Part shown: positions 35,530 through 44,595 of the stretch, piece by piece
Layout of the letters: every line of letters starts with the position of its first letter
How positions within the stretch are numbered: position 1 is the first letter of the stretch
Virus record (IMG/VR): IMGVR_UViG_3300032334_000556
Location: 1-64,000 of that record
Strand: one strand, 5' to 3'
Length of the DNA: 64,000 nucleotides
Source of the DNA: a virus
The notes under the pieces: generated by a model
Told to the model about the DNA's origin: nothing
The model's input: only the letters and a program-made list of their open reading frames with translations
Databases searched by the model: none
Position numbers and translations under genes: made by a program

Positions 35530-37110
35530 ATGCAATTTTTTGGCTTTGAAATAAAACGTAAGAAGGATGAACAACTAGAATCAGTGGTGAACCCACCAGT
35601 TGATGATGGTTCTGCCTTAGTAGCATCACAAGCTGGATACTATGCGCAAGTCCTTAATACGGATACAATTATACAGAATGATGTTGATTTAATTAGAAAG
35701 TATAGAGAGATCGCAGGATATACGGAAGTTGACGCTGCGATTGAAGATATCGTAAATGAAGCATTGGTGGTTGTAGATAATCAACCACCAATCAAACTTA
35801 ATCTTGATTCTGTCAAATTATCTGACAATATCAAGAAAAAATTTAATGACGAGTTTACTAATGTCCTTGCTCTTTTGGGTTTCCACCAAAAGGGACATGA
35901 CATTTTTAGAACATGGTATGTTGATGGAAAAACTCATTATCAAGTATTGATTGATGAGAAAGATCCAAAAGCAGGTATCAAAGAACTTCGTTATATTGAT
36001 GCTCTTAAGATTCGTAAAGTAAAAGAAGTCAAGAAAGAGCGTGTAAAGCAAACTGGTACAGATGTTATTACTGACATAAAAGATTATTATGTTTTTAATG
36101 ACAAAGGTATCACAAACTCAGCAGCACAAGGTGTTAAACTGAGCGCAGATAGTGTTGTTTCATGCACATCTGGTCTTGTTGATACAACTAAGAACTTGGT
36201 TCTAAGTTATTTACACAAGGCAATTAAGCCAGTTAACATGTTGAAAATGCTTGAGGATTCAATCGTTATCTATCGAGTAAGTCGTGCGCCTGAACGTCGT
36301 ATTTTCTATATTGACGTGGGTAACTTACCAAAGATTAAAGCGGAACAATATATCCGTGATATTATGAACAAGTATCGTAATAAACTTGTTTATGATGCAA
36401 CAACTGGTGAGATTAGAGATGACCGTAAGCATATGTCAATGCTTGAAGATTTCTGGATGCCTCGTCGCGAAGGTGGCAAGGGTACAGAAATTACAACATT
36501 GCAGGGTGGTCAGAATCTAGGACAGATGGATGACGTCACTTACTTCAAGACAAAATTGCTTATGTCATTGAACGTCCCAATGTCAAGACAAAGCCAAGAA
36601 TCAAATGGCTTCAATCTTGGTAAATCTTCAGAAATATCTCGTGATGAGGTGAAGTTTTCAAAGTTTATTGATAGACTTCGTGCACGTTTCTCTATGTTGT
36701 TTTTAGAGGTAATTCGTGTTCAATTGATTCTTAAAGGAATTATTCGTGAAGATGAATGGGATGAACTTAAAAAGAATATTCGTTTTGATTATGTAAGAGA
36801 TAATTACTATTCAGAACTAAAAGAAAATGAAATCGTGAATGGTCGTGTTGCAATGGTGCAACAAATGGATCCTTTCGTTGGTAAATATTACTCAAGAGAG
36901 TATATCCAATCTAAGATCCTACGCTTGACTGATCAGGATATTAAAGAAATTCAGACTCAGATTGAAACTGAGAAAGATTTGGATGTTGTGGCAGCTGACC
37001 ATCAAGGTATGGTTGCTGGTGTTACACAAACAGCCCAACAAAATTATTTGCAGCAAAATGCTCCACCTGAAGCACAGGAAGCACCAACTGCCCAACAACA
37101 AGGAGAGTAA
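35530..37110 (+). CDS. gp20: Portal vertex protein gp20
   Basis: The 526-aa portal subunit forms the dodecameric ring through which DNA enters the head. Characteristic segments are 'IIQNDVDLIRKYREIAGYTE', 'AIEDIVNEALV', 'PERRIFYIDVGNLPKIKAEQ' and 'MLEDFWMPRREGG' with 'TEITTLQGGQNLGQMDDV'. The C-terminus is Gln/Ala-rich and probably disordered. The gene follows gp19 and precedes the prohead core genes as in T4. An AGGAG-like ribosome site supports the ATG at 35530. Confidence 0.95.
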   Translation: MQFFGFEIKRKKDEQLESVVNPPVDDGSALVASQAGYYAQVLNTDTIIQNDVDLIRKYREIAGYTEVDAAIEDIVNEALVVVDNQPPIKLNLDSVKLSDNIKKKFNDEFTNVLALLGFHQKGHDIFRTWYVDGKTHYQVLIDEKDPKAGIKELRYIDALKIRKVKEVKKERVKQTGTDVITDIKDYYVFNDKGITNSAAQGVKLSADSVVSCTSGLVDTTKNLVLSYLHKAIKPVNMLKMLEDSIVIYRVSRAPERRIFYIDVGNLPKIKAEQYIRDIMNKYRNKLVYDATTGEIRDDRKHMSMLEDFWMPRREGGKGTEITTLQGGQNLGQMDDVTYFKTKLLMSLNVPMSRQSQESNGFNLGKSSEISRDEVKFSKFIDRLRARFSMLFLEVIRVQLILKGIIREDEWDELKKNIRFDYVRDNYYSELKENEIVNGRVAMVQQMDPFVGKYYSREYIQSKILRLTDQDIKEIQTQIETEKDLDVVAADHQGMVAGVTQTAQQNYLQQNAPPEAQEAPTAQQQGE

Positions 37111-37112
37111 TT

Positions 37113-37328
37113 ATGGATGACAAAATTCGCGAACTGATTGATACAATTATTGATGAAAACCCAGTAGGATCTGAGGCAATATTCAATGATGTGATGGTTA
37201 CTAGAGTAGCAGATAGAATTGATACATATCGTCAAGAAGTTGCTAACACATATTTTAATCCTGTTGCAGAAGAAGATATTGAAGTAGAAGAATTAGCAAC
37301 AGAGGAACAGGCAGATGAAACTGAATGA
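37113..37328 (+). CDS. gp67: Prohead core protein, gp67-like
   Basis: This 71-aa protein is basic/neutral at the N-terminus and strongly acidic at the C-terminus (EEDIEVEELATEEQADETE). T4 gp67 is a similarly small, acidic internal core protein encoded at the same place between gp20 and gp21. The assignment is by position, size and composition. It starts two bases after the portal stop and overlaps the next gene by 14 bases. Confidence 0.6.
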   Translation: MDDKIRELIDTIIDENPVGSEAIFNDVMVTRVADRIDTYRQEVANTYFNPVAEEDIEVEELATEEQADETE

Positions 37329-37881
37329 GTTTGTTAGCAAACTATACAGTTCACAAGGGAACTACGGCAACGTAGTTTCCGTTGCTTCACATTACAACCA
37401 CAAAATTGTGGAAAATGATAAAGGTGAATATTTTGTTGATGGTATTCAGTTAGAGGTAAGGTTAGAAAGTTTAGAGGAAGTAAGAGATTATATTGATTTA
37501 CAAGAGACAGCAAGCAAGACGAAGATAAGACTATACGAAGACATATCAGAAACTAAGATTGCATCGATTATCAAAAAATATAACGAAGATACTAAAATTA
37601 CGACCAAACTTATTGAAAACTACATGACTCTTGCTTCCTCTAAGGTTTTTACTATTGATCCAGTTTTGTTGGAGATGAGAAATTCTTATAAAACTGCCAA
37701 CATTTTTGATACAAAATTAGATTTTAAATTAAATGATGGTAAACAAGTTGCTATCGGTGAACAAACGATGCAAAAGATCAGTGAATTGCTAAATAATTGT
37801 AATGATAAACAAGAGATTATTGATTATATGACAGAAAGTAGAGATAATTTTGTGTCAGTAGTCAGACAATTACAAGGATAA
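37315..37881 (+). CDS. gp68: Probable prohead core protein, gp68 position
   Basis: The 188-aa mixed alpha/beta protein starts 'KLNEFVSKLYSSQGNYGNVV' and has helical segments such as 'ISETKIASIIKKYNEDTKIT' and 'MQKISELLNNCNDKQEII'. It stands where T4 has gene 68, a minor internal prohead protein. I see no diagnostic motif, so the gp68 name is positional only. It overlaps the gp67-like gene, indicating translational coupling. Confidence 0.5.
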   Translation: MKLNEFVSKLYSSQGNYGNVVSVASHYNHKIVENDKGEYFVDGIQLEVRLESLEEVRDYIDLQETASKTKIRLYEDISETKIASIIKKYNEDTKITTKLIENYMTLASSKVFTIDPVLLEMRNSYKTANIFDTKLDFKLNDGKQVAIGEQTMQKISELLNNCNDKQEIIDYMTESRDNFVSVVRQLQG

Positions 37882-37884
37882 CAA

Positions 37885-38313
37885 ATGGCTGTTACAAAAA
37901 CAATTTTAAGAAACACTAACTTAGAGACAATCGTCCAAGTTAGTGGTACTGCTGCTTCAGCAACTATCACTCTAAACTCAGATATACTTGCATCATCACA
38001 GTCACTTACTTCTGGTGGTACACCAACTGTTGATATTACTGGTTATATGGTTTCTGGTTTACTGACATCAGCAATTACTGTTACTCGCAACTCTGTTAAC
38101 CAAATGACATTCGCACCAGAAAACAGTGGTACGTTTGATTTTCAAGGACAAGGGTTTGCGCAAACGCAAAACAACACTTCTGATATCGTAGTTACTATTG
38201 CTGGTGCTGAAGCAACTCTAATTCTCAAACTACGTAAACAAACTGGATACTCACCTAAAGTTGAGACTGCTCAATTTGGTGGTGGTGATAACCCAGCTGC
38301 TGTAGGAAGTTAA
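37885..38313 (+). CDS. Beta-rich virion structural protein between prohead genes
   Basis: The 142-aa protein has strands and turns such as 'TIVQVSGTAASATITLNSDI', 'TPTVDITGYMVSG' and 'SGTFDFQGQGFAQTQNNTSD', and ends 'KVETAQFGGGDNPAAVGS'. I know similar proteins in the same position in aquatic T4-like phages; T4 itself has none here. The position inside the head operon and the all-beta character suggest a capsid-associated or decoration protein. The function is inferred. Confidence 0.65.
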   Translation: MAVTKTILRNTNLETIVQVSGTAASATITLNSDILASSQSLTSGGTPTVDITGYMVSGLLTSAITVTRNSVNQMTFAPENSGTFDFQGQGFAQTQNNTSDIVVTIAGAEATLILKLRKQTGYSPKVETAQFGGGDNPAAVGS

Positions 38314-38315
38314 TC

Positions 38316-38966
38316 ATGAAACTAATTAGAGAAGTTTTTGAACAAACAAGTTACATAGTTGAAGAAAAACTAGGTAAGGGTAAACAATATTACATTGAAG
38401 GTGTGTACCTCCAATCAGAACTCAAGAATCGTAATGGTCGTATGTATCCAGAGAAAACAATGGATAATGAAGTTAATCGTTACATCAAAGAGTATGTTGA
38501 AAAGAATCGTGCTTATGGTGAATTGGGACATCCTGATACACCAACAATCAATCTAGATCGTGTTTCACACATGATTACTTCTTTAAAGAAAGAAGGAACA
38601 AACTGGATTGGTAGAGCCAAAATTTTAGAGACACCAATGGGTATGATCGCAAGAGGATTGCTTGATGGTGGCGCAAATCTTGGTGTTTCAAGCCGTGCGC
38701 TTGGATCTCTAAAAGCAAACAACGAAGGTGTTCAGATTGTTCAGGATGACTTTATGTTATCAACTGCAGCTGATATCGTCGCCGACCCAAGTGCTCCAGA
38801 TGCCTTCGTTCGTGGCATTATGGAAAACGTAGAGTGGGTATATGTTGATGGAAAATATGTGCAAAGAAACATAGAAGAAGCAAAAAGAACTATCCGAAAC
38901 ACTCCTTCTAGAAGACTTAAAGAACAATCTATTATTGAATTTCAGAAGTTTTTATCTAAACTTTGA
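38316..38966 (+). CDS. gp21: Prohead maturation protease gp21
   Basis: This 216-aa serine protease degrades the scaffold and trims the capsid protein during head maturation. The catalytic histidine lies in 'AYGELGHPDTPTINLDRVSH' (His ~69) and the nucleophile in 'LGVSSRALGS' (Ser ~127), with an Asp-containing 'TAADIVADPSAPDAFVRG' region for the third residue. The order H...S...D matches T4 gp21. It directly precedes the scaffold and capsid genes. Confidence 0.92.
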   Translation: MKLIREVFEQTSYIVEEKLGKGKQYYIEGVYLQSELKNRNGRMYPEKTMDNEVNRYIKEYVEKNRAYGELGHPDTPTINLDRVSHMITSLKKEGTNWIGRAKILETPMGMIARGLLDGGANLGVSSRALGSLKANNEGVQIVQDDFMLSTAADIVADPSAPDAFVRGIMENVEWVYVDGKYVQRNIEEAKRTIRNTPSRRLKEQSIIEFQKFLSKL

Positions 38967-38970
38967 AAAT

Positions 38971-38978
38971 TATAAATA
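38971..38978 (+). promoter_or_regulatory. T4-type late promoter, TATAAATA
   Basis: An exact consensus octamer after gp21 and 51 bases before gp22. It probably also supplies gp23 transcripts, since no separate late element is seen between gp22 and gp23. Confidence 0.8.
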
Positions 38979-39029
38979 GACTTTATCGAAACTAATCGGA
39001 CATAACCTACTTAAAAACAGGAGACTAGA

Positions 39030-40103
39030 ATGTCAATTGAAAGAAAAATCGCAGAATTGTTAGCTGAATCGCAAAAACTTCAGGAATTAAAAACCATTAA
39101 TGGTCAAGATCCAGATGGTGAAGCATCAGAAGGTTCTAACGGCACATCTGCTAAAGCAACAATCAAAGAAAAATCAAACAAACAAGTATCTTCTGATACT
39201 AATGTTGATGGCGACAATGACGACAACGATCGTAACAACAACTTTGCACCTCCAGCTGCTGGAACATCTAAAGACCAATCTAAGGCTGGTCAAGGTGGTG
39301 CTGGCTCTGAGCCACAGCCAAGTGTAAAAGATCCAGTTGCTGGTCAATACAAAGCTGCTGGCGCAAAGATTGACATCACTCCAGGTGGTGTTTCTCATGG
39401 CATGGCTGAAGATGTTGCAGCATTAGTTGATGGTGAAGACCTATCAGAAGAATTTAAAGAAAAAGCAGCTACTATTTTTGAAGCAGCTGTTACGTCAAGA
39501 ATCAAAACTGAACTTGTTAAAATCCAAGAGCAGTATGATGCACAACTCGTAGAAGAGTTTGTGAAAATTAAAGAGGAACTCGTTGAAAAGGTTGATGGAT
39601 ATCTCGGTTATATTACCGAGCAGTGGATGAAACAGAATGAACTTGCCCTCGAAAGCGGAATTAAAGCTGAACTTGCAGAATCTTTCATTGATGGTATCAA
39701 GAGAGTATTCGAAGAGCACTACGTCGATGTCCCAGCAGAGAAGTATGATGTTCTAGGATCACTTGAAGAACAAGTCAGTGAATTAGGCAGCAAATTGAAT
39801 GATTCCGTAAATGCAAATATTGAAATGAGCAAGCAAATTGCAGAAATGAAGCGAGCAGAAATCGTTTCTGGCTTATGTGAAGGTTTAACTGACACAGAAG
39901 CAGAGAAATTCAAAGGTTTGGCAGCTGAAATTGTTAGCGAAGATGCTGATACCCTACAAGGTAAACTACAGTTGATTCGTGAATCATATTTCAAGAAGTC
40001 ATCCCCTGTGGCTAAAGATGTTGATACTGAAGTGTCAACTGATGAGCAGATGATTAATGAATCAGTGGCTCATTATGCTTCAGCAATTAAGAAACTAAGA
40101 TAA
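39030..40103 (+). CDS. gp22: Prohead scaffold (core) protein gp22
   Basis: The 357-aa protein is mostly helical and highly charged, with Lys/Glu-rich stretches and a coiled-coil region around residues 240-275 ('LEEQVSELGSKLNDSVNANI'). A low-complexity, Gly/Asn/Asp-rich linker covers residues ~25-110. gp22 forms the internal core around which gp23 assembles and is destroyed by gp21. Position between gp21 and gp23 and the charged helical character support the call. AGGAG precedes the ATG. Confidence 0.88.
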   Translation: MSIERKIAELLAESQKLQELKTINGQDPDGEASEGSNGTSAKATIKEKSNKQVSSDTNVDGDNDDNDRNNNFAPPAAGTSKDQSKAGQGGAGSEPQPSVKDPVAGQYKAAGAKIDITPGGVSHGMAEDVAALVDGEDLSEEFKEKAATIFEAAVTSRIKTELVKIQEQYDAQLVEEFVKIKEELVEKVDGYLGYITEQWMKQNELALESGIKAELAESFIDGIKRVFEEHYVDVPAEKYDVLGSLEEQVSELGSKLNDSVNANIEMSKQIAEMKRAEIVSGLCEGLTDTEAEKFKGLAAEIVSEDADTLQGKLQLIRESYFKKSSPVAKDVDTEVSTDEQMINESVAHYASAIKKLR

Positions 40104-40131
40104 AAACAAAACCCTTTCAGGAGAAACTACA

Positions 40132-41487
40132 ATGATGTTAAGAGAAGATCTCGTAAAAAAATGGGCACCGATTCTAGAACACGAATCTGCGCCAGAAATC
40201 AAAGACCAGTACCGTAAAGAAGTTACTGCAGTTCTTTTGGAAAACCAAGAAAAGGCATTACGCGAAGAGCGTAGCGCATTGTTCGAAGCTGTTCCAACTA
40301 TGTCCAACTATAATGGTTCATCAACAAACCCAGACACTGGTGGTGTTGCTAAGTATGACCCAATCCTTATCAACCTAGTACGTCGTGCTGCTCCACAAAT
40401 GATCGCTTATGACATTTGCGGTGTTCAACCGATGACTGGTCCAACTGGCTTAATCTTCGCGATGAAGTCACGTTATTCAACACAAGGTGGTACTGAGGCA
40501 CTATACAACGAAGCTGACGCTGAGTTCTCTGGTGGTGACTTAGGTGCTAACACAAACGAATCAACTATCTCTGGTTCTAACTGGTTTGGTTCAGTTAATG
40601 CTCCAGGTGGTATGACTACAGCTCAGGCTGAAGGTGGTTATACATCTTCACAAACAGGTGCTTCACCTGCTTCTGATCCAGGTCCTGGTTCTACAACATT
40701 CAACCAAATGGCATTCTCAATCGAGAAGACAAGCGTTACTGCTAAGTCACGTGCTCTAAAGGCTGAATACTCAATCGAATTAGCACAAGACTTGAAATCA
40801 GTTCATGGTCTTGACGCTGAAAGCGAACTAAGCAATATTCTTTCAACAGAAATTCTTGCCGAAATCAATCGTGAAGTTATCCGTACAATCTATTACACAG
40901 CTAAGTCTGGTGCTAACAGTGGTACAGTTACAACAGCTGGTGTTTTTGACTTGGATACTGACTCTAATGGTCGTTGGTCTGTTGAGAAATTCAAAGGTCT
41001 ATTGTTCCAAATCGAACGTGATGCTAACGTAATCGCTCAAGAAACACGTCGTGGAAAAGGTAACTTCATCCTTTGCTCTTCAGATGTTGCATCTGCATTA
41101 GCAATGGCTGGTGTTCTTGACTACGCTCCTGCTCTATCAACTAACCTAACTGTTGATGATACAGGTAATACTTTCGCTGGCGTATTGAATGGTCGTTATA
41201 AAGTTTATATCGATCCATATGCATCTAATGGTGGCGCAAACGACCAATTCTATGTAGTTGGTTACAAAGGTGCTTCAGCGTTTGACGCTGGTGTATTCTA
41301 CTGCCCATACGTACCTCTACAAATGGTTCGTGCTGTTGATCCTAACACCTTCCAACCTAAAATTGGTTTCAAGACACGTTACGGTATGGCTGCTAACCCA
41401 TTCGCAACAGGTACTACATTAGCATCTTCAATTGGTTCTAACAACAACGTATACTATCGCCGTGTACGTGTACAGAACGTACTATAA
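40132..41487 (+). CDS. gp23: Major capsid protein gp23
   Basis: The 451-aa HK97-fold capsid subunit has diagnostic segments 'AKYDPILINLVRRAAPQMIA', 'YDICGVQPMTGPTGLIFAMK', 'YSIELAQDLKSVHGLDAESE' and 'FKTRYGMAANPFA'. The N-terminal delta region (~52 residues) ends at 'LFE/A', matching the L/I-x-E cleavage rule of the gp21 protease, so mature protein should start at Ala53. Two adjacent ATG codons (40132 and 40135) are possible starts after AGGAG. The gene is followed by the strongest terminator in the window. Confidence 0.97.
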   Translation: MMLREDLVKKWAPILEHESAPEIKDQYRKEVTAVLLENQEKALREERSALFEAVPTMSNYNGSSTNPDTGGVAKYDPILINLVRRAAPQMIAYDICGVQPMTGPTGLIFAMKSRYSTQGGTEALYNEADAEFSGGDLGANTNESTISGSNWFGSVNAPGGMTTAQAEGGYTSSQTGASPASDPGPGSTTFNQMAFSIEKTSVTAKSRALKAEYSIELAQDLKSVHGLDAESELSNILSTEILAEINREVIRTIYYTAKSGANSGTVTTAGVFDLDTDSNGRWSVEKFKGLLFQIERDANVIAQETRRGKGNFILCSSDVASALAMAGVLDYAPALSTNLTVDDTGNTFAGVLNGRYKVYIDPYASNGGANDQFYVVGYKGASAFDAGVFYCPYVPLQMVRAVDPNTFQPKIGFKTRYGMAANPFATGTTLASSIGSNNNVYYRRVRVQNVL

Positions 41488-41520
41488 TTGATGAAGCTGA
41501 CGTAAGATCAGTACTTAAAA

Positions 41521-41543
41521 GGGCACTTCGGTGCCCTTTTTTT
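41521..41543 (+). terminator. Intrinsic terminator after gp23
   Basis: A perfect 6-bp GC-rich stem GGGCAC / GTGCCC with a TTCG tetraloop is followed by seven T residues. It lies 34 bases after the gp23 stop and just before a new late promoter, isolating the capsid operon. Confidence 0.95.
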
Positions 41544-41547
41544 CACA

Positions 41548-41555
41548 TATAAATA
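41548..41555 (+). promoter_or_regulatory. T4-type late promoter, TATAAATA
   Basis: An exact consensus octamer immediately after the gp23 terminator, 25 bases before the next gene, with AGGAG in the leader. It probably drives the tube-like gene and may read on into uvsY and uvsW. Confidence 0.8.
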
Positions 41556-41580
41556 GTGGATTATCTCAGGAGATACATAA

Positions 41581-42180
41581 ATGACTATCCAAGTAGCAGC
41601 AGAATGGAAAACCAAAATACCAGACAACATCAATCCACTGTCGCCCACTGGTTTTCGATTCGGTATTCAAAAACTACCAAAATTACAATTTTACTGCCAA
41701 ACAGTAAATCTTCCAGGCATCGTGCTTGGTGAGCCATCATTCGGAACACCATTCACAGCAATTCCACTTCCTGGCGACACCCTTACTTTTTCTGATTTAC
41801 AAGTACAGTTTTTGATTGATAAAAACATGGAAAATTTTAAAGCAATTCAAGGATGGATGTATGGTCTTGGATTTCCACAAAATTATCAACAATATGTAAA
41901 CTTTCAAAAGATTGATCAATCTTTTCCAACAGCAGCATTCCCAAATGGTGTTACTCAAGACACAGTTAGTGGTATAACAGATCGAAATGATTTATCGAAG
42001 AACTATTCAGATGCTTCGCTTTTTATTTTGACAAATAATAACAGTGAGAATATACTATTAAACTTCAGGAACGTATTTCCGACATCGCTAGACACATTGA
42101 CATTCACAGGTGTTGATACTGATGTTACATATTTGATTGGAAATGCTACATTTAAGTATACGTATTACGAATTTGCATAA
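41581..42180 (+). CDS. Second tail-tube-like / baseplate-tube protein
   Basis: The 199-aa protein has 'INPLSPTGFRFGIQKLP', 'FYCQTVNLPGIVLGEP', 'FTAIPLPGDTLTFSDLQVQF' and 'NMENFKAIQGWMYGLGFP', a pattern related to tube-fold proteins (gp19/gp54/gp48 type). It is shorter and quite different from gp19 at 34901. In aquatic T4-like phages a protein of this type commonly follows gp23; it may cap or initiate the tube at the baseplate. The exact T4 equivalent is unclear, so no symbol is given. Confidence 0.7.
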   Translation: MTIQVAAEWKTKIPDNINPLSPTGFRFGIQKLPKLQFYCQTVNLPGIVLGEPSFGTPFTAIPLPGDTLTFSDLQVQFLIDKNMENFKAIQGWMYGLGFPQNYQQYVNFQKIDQSFPTAAFPNGVTQDTVSGITDRNDLSKNYSDASLFILTNNNSENILLNFRNVFPTSLDTLTFTGVDTDVTYLIGNATFKYTYYEFA

Positions 42181-42197
42181 TTAAAATTGGAGTTGTT

Positions 42198-42635
42198 ATG
42201 AATCTTGAGCAATTGATGAAGAAATGGGAAGACGACTGTTCGATTGATGATGATCATCTTGGTGAAGCATCAACATATACACCAAATCTTCACGCAGAGT
42301 ATATTCAGTATCTTGTAAGTTATAAACTAAAATTGAGTAAACTCAAAGGCGACTATAATATTCTTCGCAAGAATAAGTTTCGCTACTATCGTGGTGAACT
42401 ATCACGTCAAGAGTTAGAAGATCTTGGATGGTTACAGTGGCAAGGACTAAAACCATTAAAGAATGAGATGGAAGAATTTTTAGAAGGCGACACCGACCTT
42501 GTTCAAATGCAACAGAAAGTTGAATACTTGAATACTGTTGTTATGTTTCTTGAGTCAGTTCTAAATGCAATCAAACAACGTGATTGGCAAATTAGAAATG
42601 GTATTCAATGGAAAGAATTTTTAGTTGGAATGTAA
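42198..42635 (+). CDS. uvsY: Recombination mediator UvsY
   Basis: The 145-aa helical protein starts 'NLEQLMKKWEDDCSIDDDHL', has 'HAEYIQYLVSYKLKLSKLKG' and 'FRYYRGELSRQELEDLGW', and ends 'SVLNAIKQRDWQIRNGIQWK'. The arrangement and the 'LDAIK.R...I.......F' end match T4 UvsY (137 aa), which loads the recombinase UvsX onto gp32-coated single-stranded DNA. The stop overlaps the uvsW ATG by one base, and T4 also places uvsY and uvsW together. Confidence 0.88.
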   Translation: MNLEQLMKKWEDDCSIDDDHLGEASTYTPNLHAEYIQYLVSYKLKLSKLKGDYNILRKNKFRYYRGELSRQELEDLGWLQWQGLKPLKNEMEEFLEGDTDLVQMQQKVEYLNTVVMFLESVLNAIKQRDWQIRNGIQWKEFLVGM

Positions 42636-44122
42636 TGAAGATATACGTAGAACAAGTTGATGATGTATATATCCGTGTGTTTTCAGATGCAGGAATAGAA
42701 CAAGAACTGGCAAACTTTTTTACATTCGAAGTTCCAGGTGCTAAGTTTATGCCAGCATATAAAGCACGTCTATGGGATGGGAAGATAAGATTATATGATA
42801 TCCATCGTAAAACATTATACGCAGGATTGTATAGTTATGTTAGAGAATTTGCTAATCGCAATGGTTATCAATTCCTTGATGCTAAAAATGATACATACAA
42901 AAAACTACCAGTAGGCAATTTTACATATGAAAATGTTGAAGAGTTTGCTGATAGTTTAGAACTAACAGCACGTGGCGAATCAATCGAGATTCGTGACTAT
43001 CAATTAGACGCAATACAAAAATGCATGAATGAACATCGTGCTATGTTGCTCTCTCCTACCGCATCAGGTAAATCCCTAATAATCTATACGCTGATGAGAC
43101 ATTACGTAGGTACTGGTAAGAAATGTATTCTTATCGTACCAACAACATCACTTGTTGAACAGATGTATAAAGATTTTGAAGACTACTCATATGTTAACCA
43201 GTGGCCAGTTGATAGATACTGTCAGAAATTATACAGTGGTTTCACTAAAGACATTACGTCTGATGTATTGATTACAACATGGCAATCAATTTATAAACAA
43301 CCACGTGCTTGGTTTGAACAATTCAATGTAGTATTCGGTGACGAAGCGCATCAATTTAAAGCAAAATCATTGGGAACTGTTATGGAAAAGATGACAAATA
43401 TCCCATATCGCATCGGTACCACAGGAACACTTGATGGTAAACAAGTACATCGCCTAGTGCTTGAAGGTATGTTTGGACCAGTGTTTAAAGTAACAACTAC
43501 AAAAGAATTGATGAAGTCAGGAAGAGTCGCTGAACTAAATATTAAATGTCTACTGCTGAAATATGATGAGGACACCAGAAAGAAGCGCAAGAATAATTTA
43601 TACCAAGAAGAGATGGACTTTTTAGTCAGCAACTCCAAACGTAATCGTTTCATAGTAAATCTTGCCAAATCCCTAAAAGGAAATACACTTGTCTTATTTC
43701 AGTATGTGGACAAACATGGTAAAGTGCTTTATGATATGTGTAAAGATTCTGAAGATTTAGAAGTACACATTGTTCATGGTGATGTAAAAGTAACAGAACG
43801 TGAGGCAATTAGATATAAAGCTACTAAGAATAGTAATATGTTAGTGTTTGCTTCATATGGTACATTCTCTACTGGTATTAACATGCCATCAATTGAGAAT
43901 GTTATTTTTGCAAGCCCAAGTAAGTCTAAGATACGTAACCTACAATCAATTGGTCGTGGTCTAAGACTTAATGAAGGCAAAACACATTGTAATCTATATG
44001 ACATTGCTGATGACTTAACATATAAATCTTGGAAGAATCATACATTAAATCATTTTTTGGAGAGAGTTAAACTGTACTCAGAAGAACAATTTTCAGCTAA
44101 GATTGTAGAGATTGACCTATGA
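42635..44122 (+). CDS. uvsW: Recombination helicase UvsW
   Basis: The 495-aa SF2 helicase unwinds branched DNA and R-loops, and in T4 shifts replication from origin- to recombination-dependent initiation. Visible motifs are the N-terminal 'FMPAYKARLWDGKIRLYD' domain, motif I 'SPTASGKS' (140-147), motif II 'DEAH' (236-239), motif III-like 'GTTGTLDG', and C-terminal 'STGINMPSIENVIFA' and 'QSIGRGLR' (motif VI). The start at 42635 is chosen over one nine codons earlier because it overlaps the uvsY stop as TAATG and matches the known N-terminus. Confidence 0.93.
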   Translation: MKIYVEQVDDVYIRVFSDAGIEQELANFFTFEVPGAKFMPAYKARLWDGKIRLYDIHRKTLYAGLYSYVREFANRNGYQFLDAKNDTYKKLPVGNFTYENVEEFADSLELTARGESIEIRDYQLDAIQKCMNEHRAMLLSPTASGKSLIIYTLMRHYVGTGKKCILIVPTTSLVEQMYKDFEDYSYVNQWPVDRYCQKLYSGFTKDITSDVLITTWQSIYKQPRAWFEQFNVVFGDEAHQFKAKSLGTVMEKMTNIPYRIGTTGTLDGKQVHRLVLEGMFGPVFKVTTTKELMKSGRVAELNIKCLLLKYDEDTRKKRKNNLYQEEMDFLVSNSKRNRFIVNLAKSLKGNTLVLFQYVDKHGKVLYDMCKDSEDLEVHIVHGDVKVTEREAIRYKATKNSNMLVFASYGTFSTGINMPSIENVIFASPSKSKIRNLQSIGRGLRLNEGKTHCNLYDIADDLTYKSWKNHTLNHFLERVKLYSEEQFSAKIVEIDL

Positions 44123-44589
44123 CAGATTTTAGAGTTATCCGTATGAACACAGGAGAAAGTTTCCTGTGCATAGTAGAATCAGAAACAGATGATACAATCA
44201 ATGTATTGTTCCCACTTTCAATCAGAACACAACAGGTTCCGATAGCAAAAAATATTCTCCGCGAAATCCACTCAACAACTGTATTTTGTCCATTCAGCGA
44301 TGACAAACATTTTACATTTTGGAAACACGAATTAACATACATCAAACCAATGTCTGAGCATGCTGTTCCATATTATATTGACATGTTGAATAGACACGAA
44401 GAAGTTGATGCGCTCAAGGCATATAACTTAGAAGAATTGGTTGCGCCAGAAGAGAATCAACAAGATGAATTTAAACAAGACATACAAACACGTGTCGAAA
44501 ATCTTATAAACAAAATGGAAGAAATTGAAGAAGAGACTTCAGTTTCTGATGCTCACATTTTGACACCACCAAATAAGACAGTACATTAA
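44119..44589 (+). CDS. Sm-like fold protein A, unknown function
   Basis: The 156-aa protein starts 'FRVIRMNTGESFLCIVESE' and continues 'INVLFPLSIRTQQVP', the strand pattern of Sm-like (LSm) proteins, followed by 'KHELTYIKPMSEHAVPYYID' and an acidic C-terminal tail. Sm-like proteins of putative cyanophage origin are known, including one with a solved structure, but their role in phage is unresolved; RNA binding is a reasonable hypothesis. It overlaps uvsW by four bases (ATGA). A shorter relative lies at 49162. Confidence 0.6.
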   Translation: MTDFRVIRMNTGESFLCIVESETDDTINVLFPLSIRTQQVPIAKNILREIHSTTVFCPFSDDKHFTFWKHELTYIKPMSEHAVPYYIDMLNRHEEVDALKAYNLEELVAPEENQQDEFKQDIQTRVENLINKMEEIEEETSVSDAHILTPPNKTVH

Positions 44590-44595
44590 ATAAAT

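Noticed and set aside
37885-38313. Idea that this is the highly immunogenic outer capsid protein (Hoc) or the small outer capsid protein (Soc)
   Set aside because: No Hoc-type Ig repeat motif or Soc-like sequence is visible, and position between gp68 and gp21 does not match either. Left as an unnamed structural protein.
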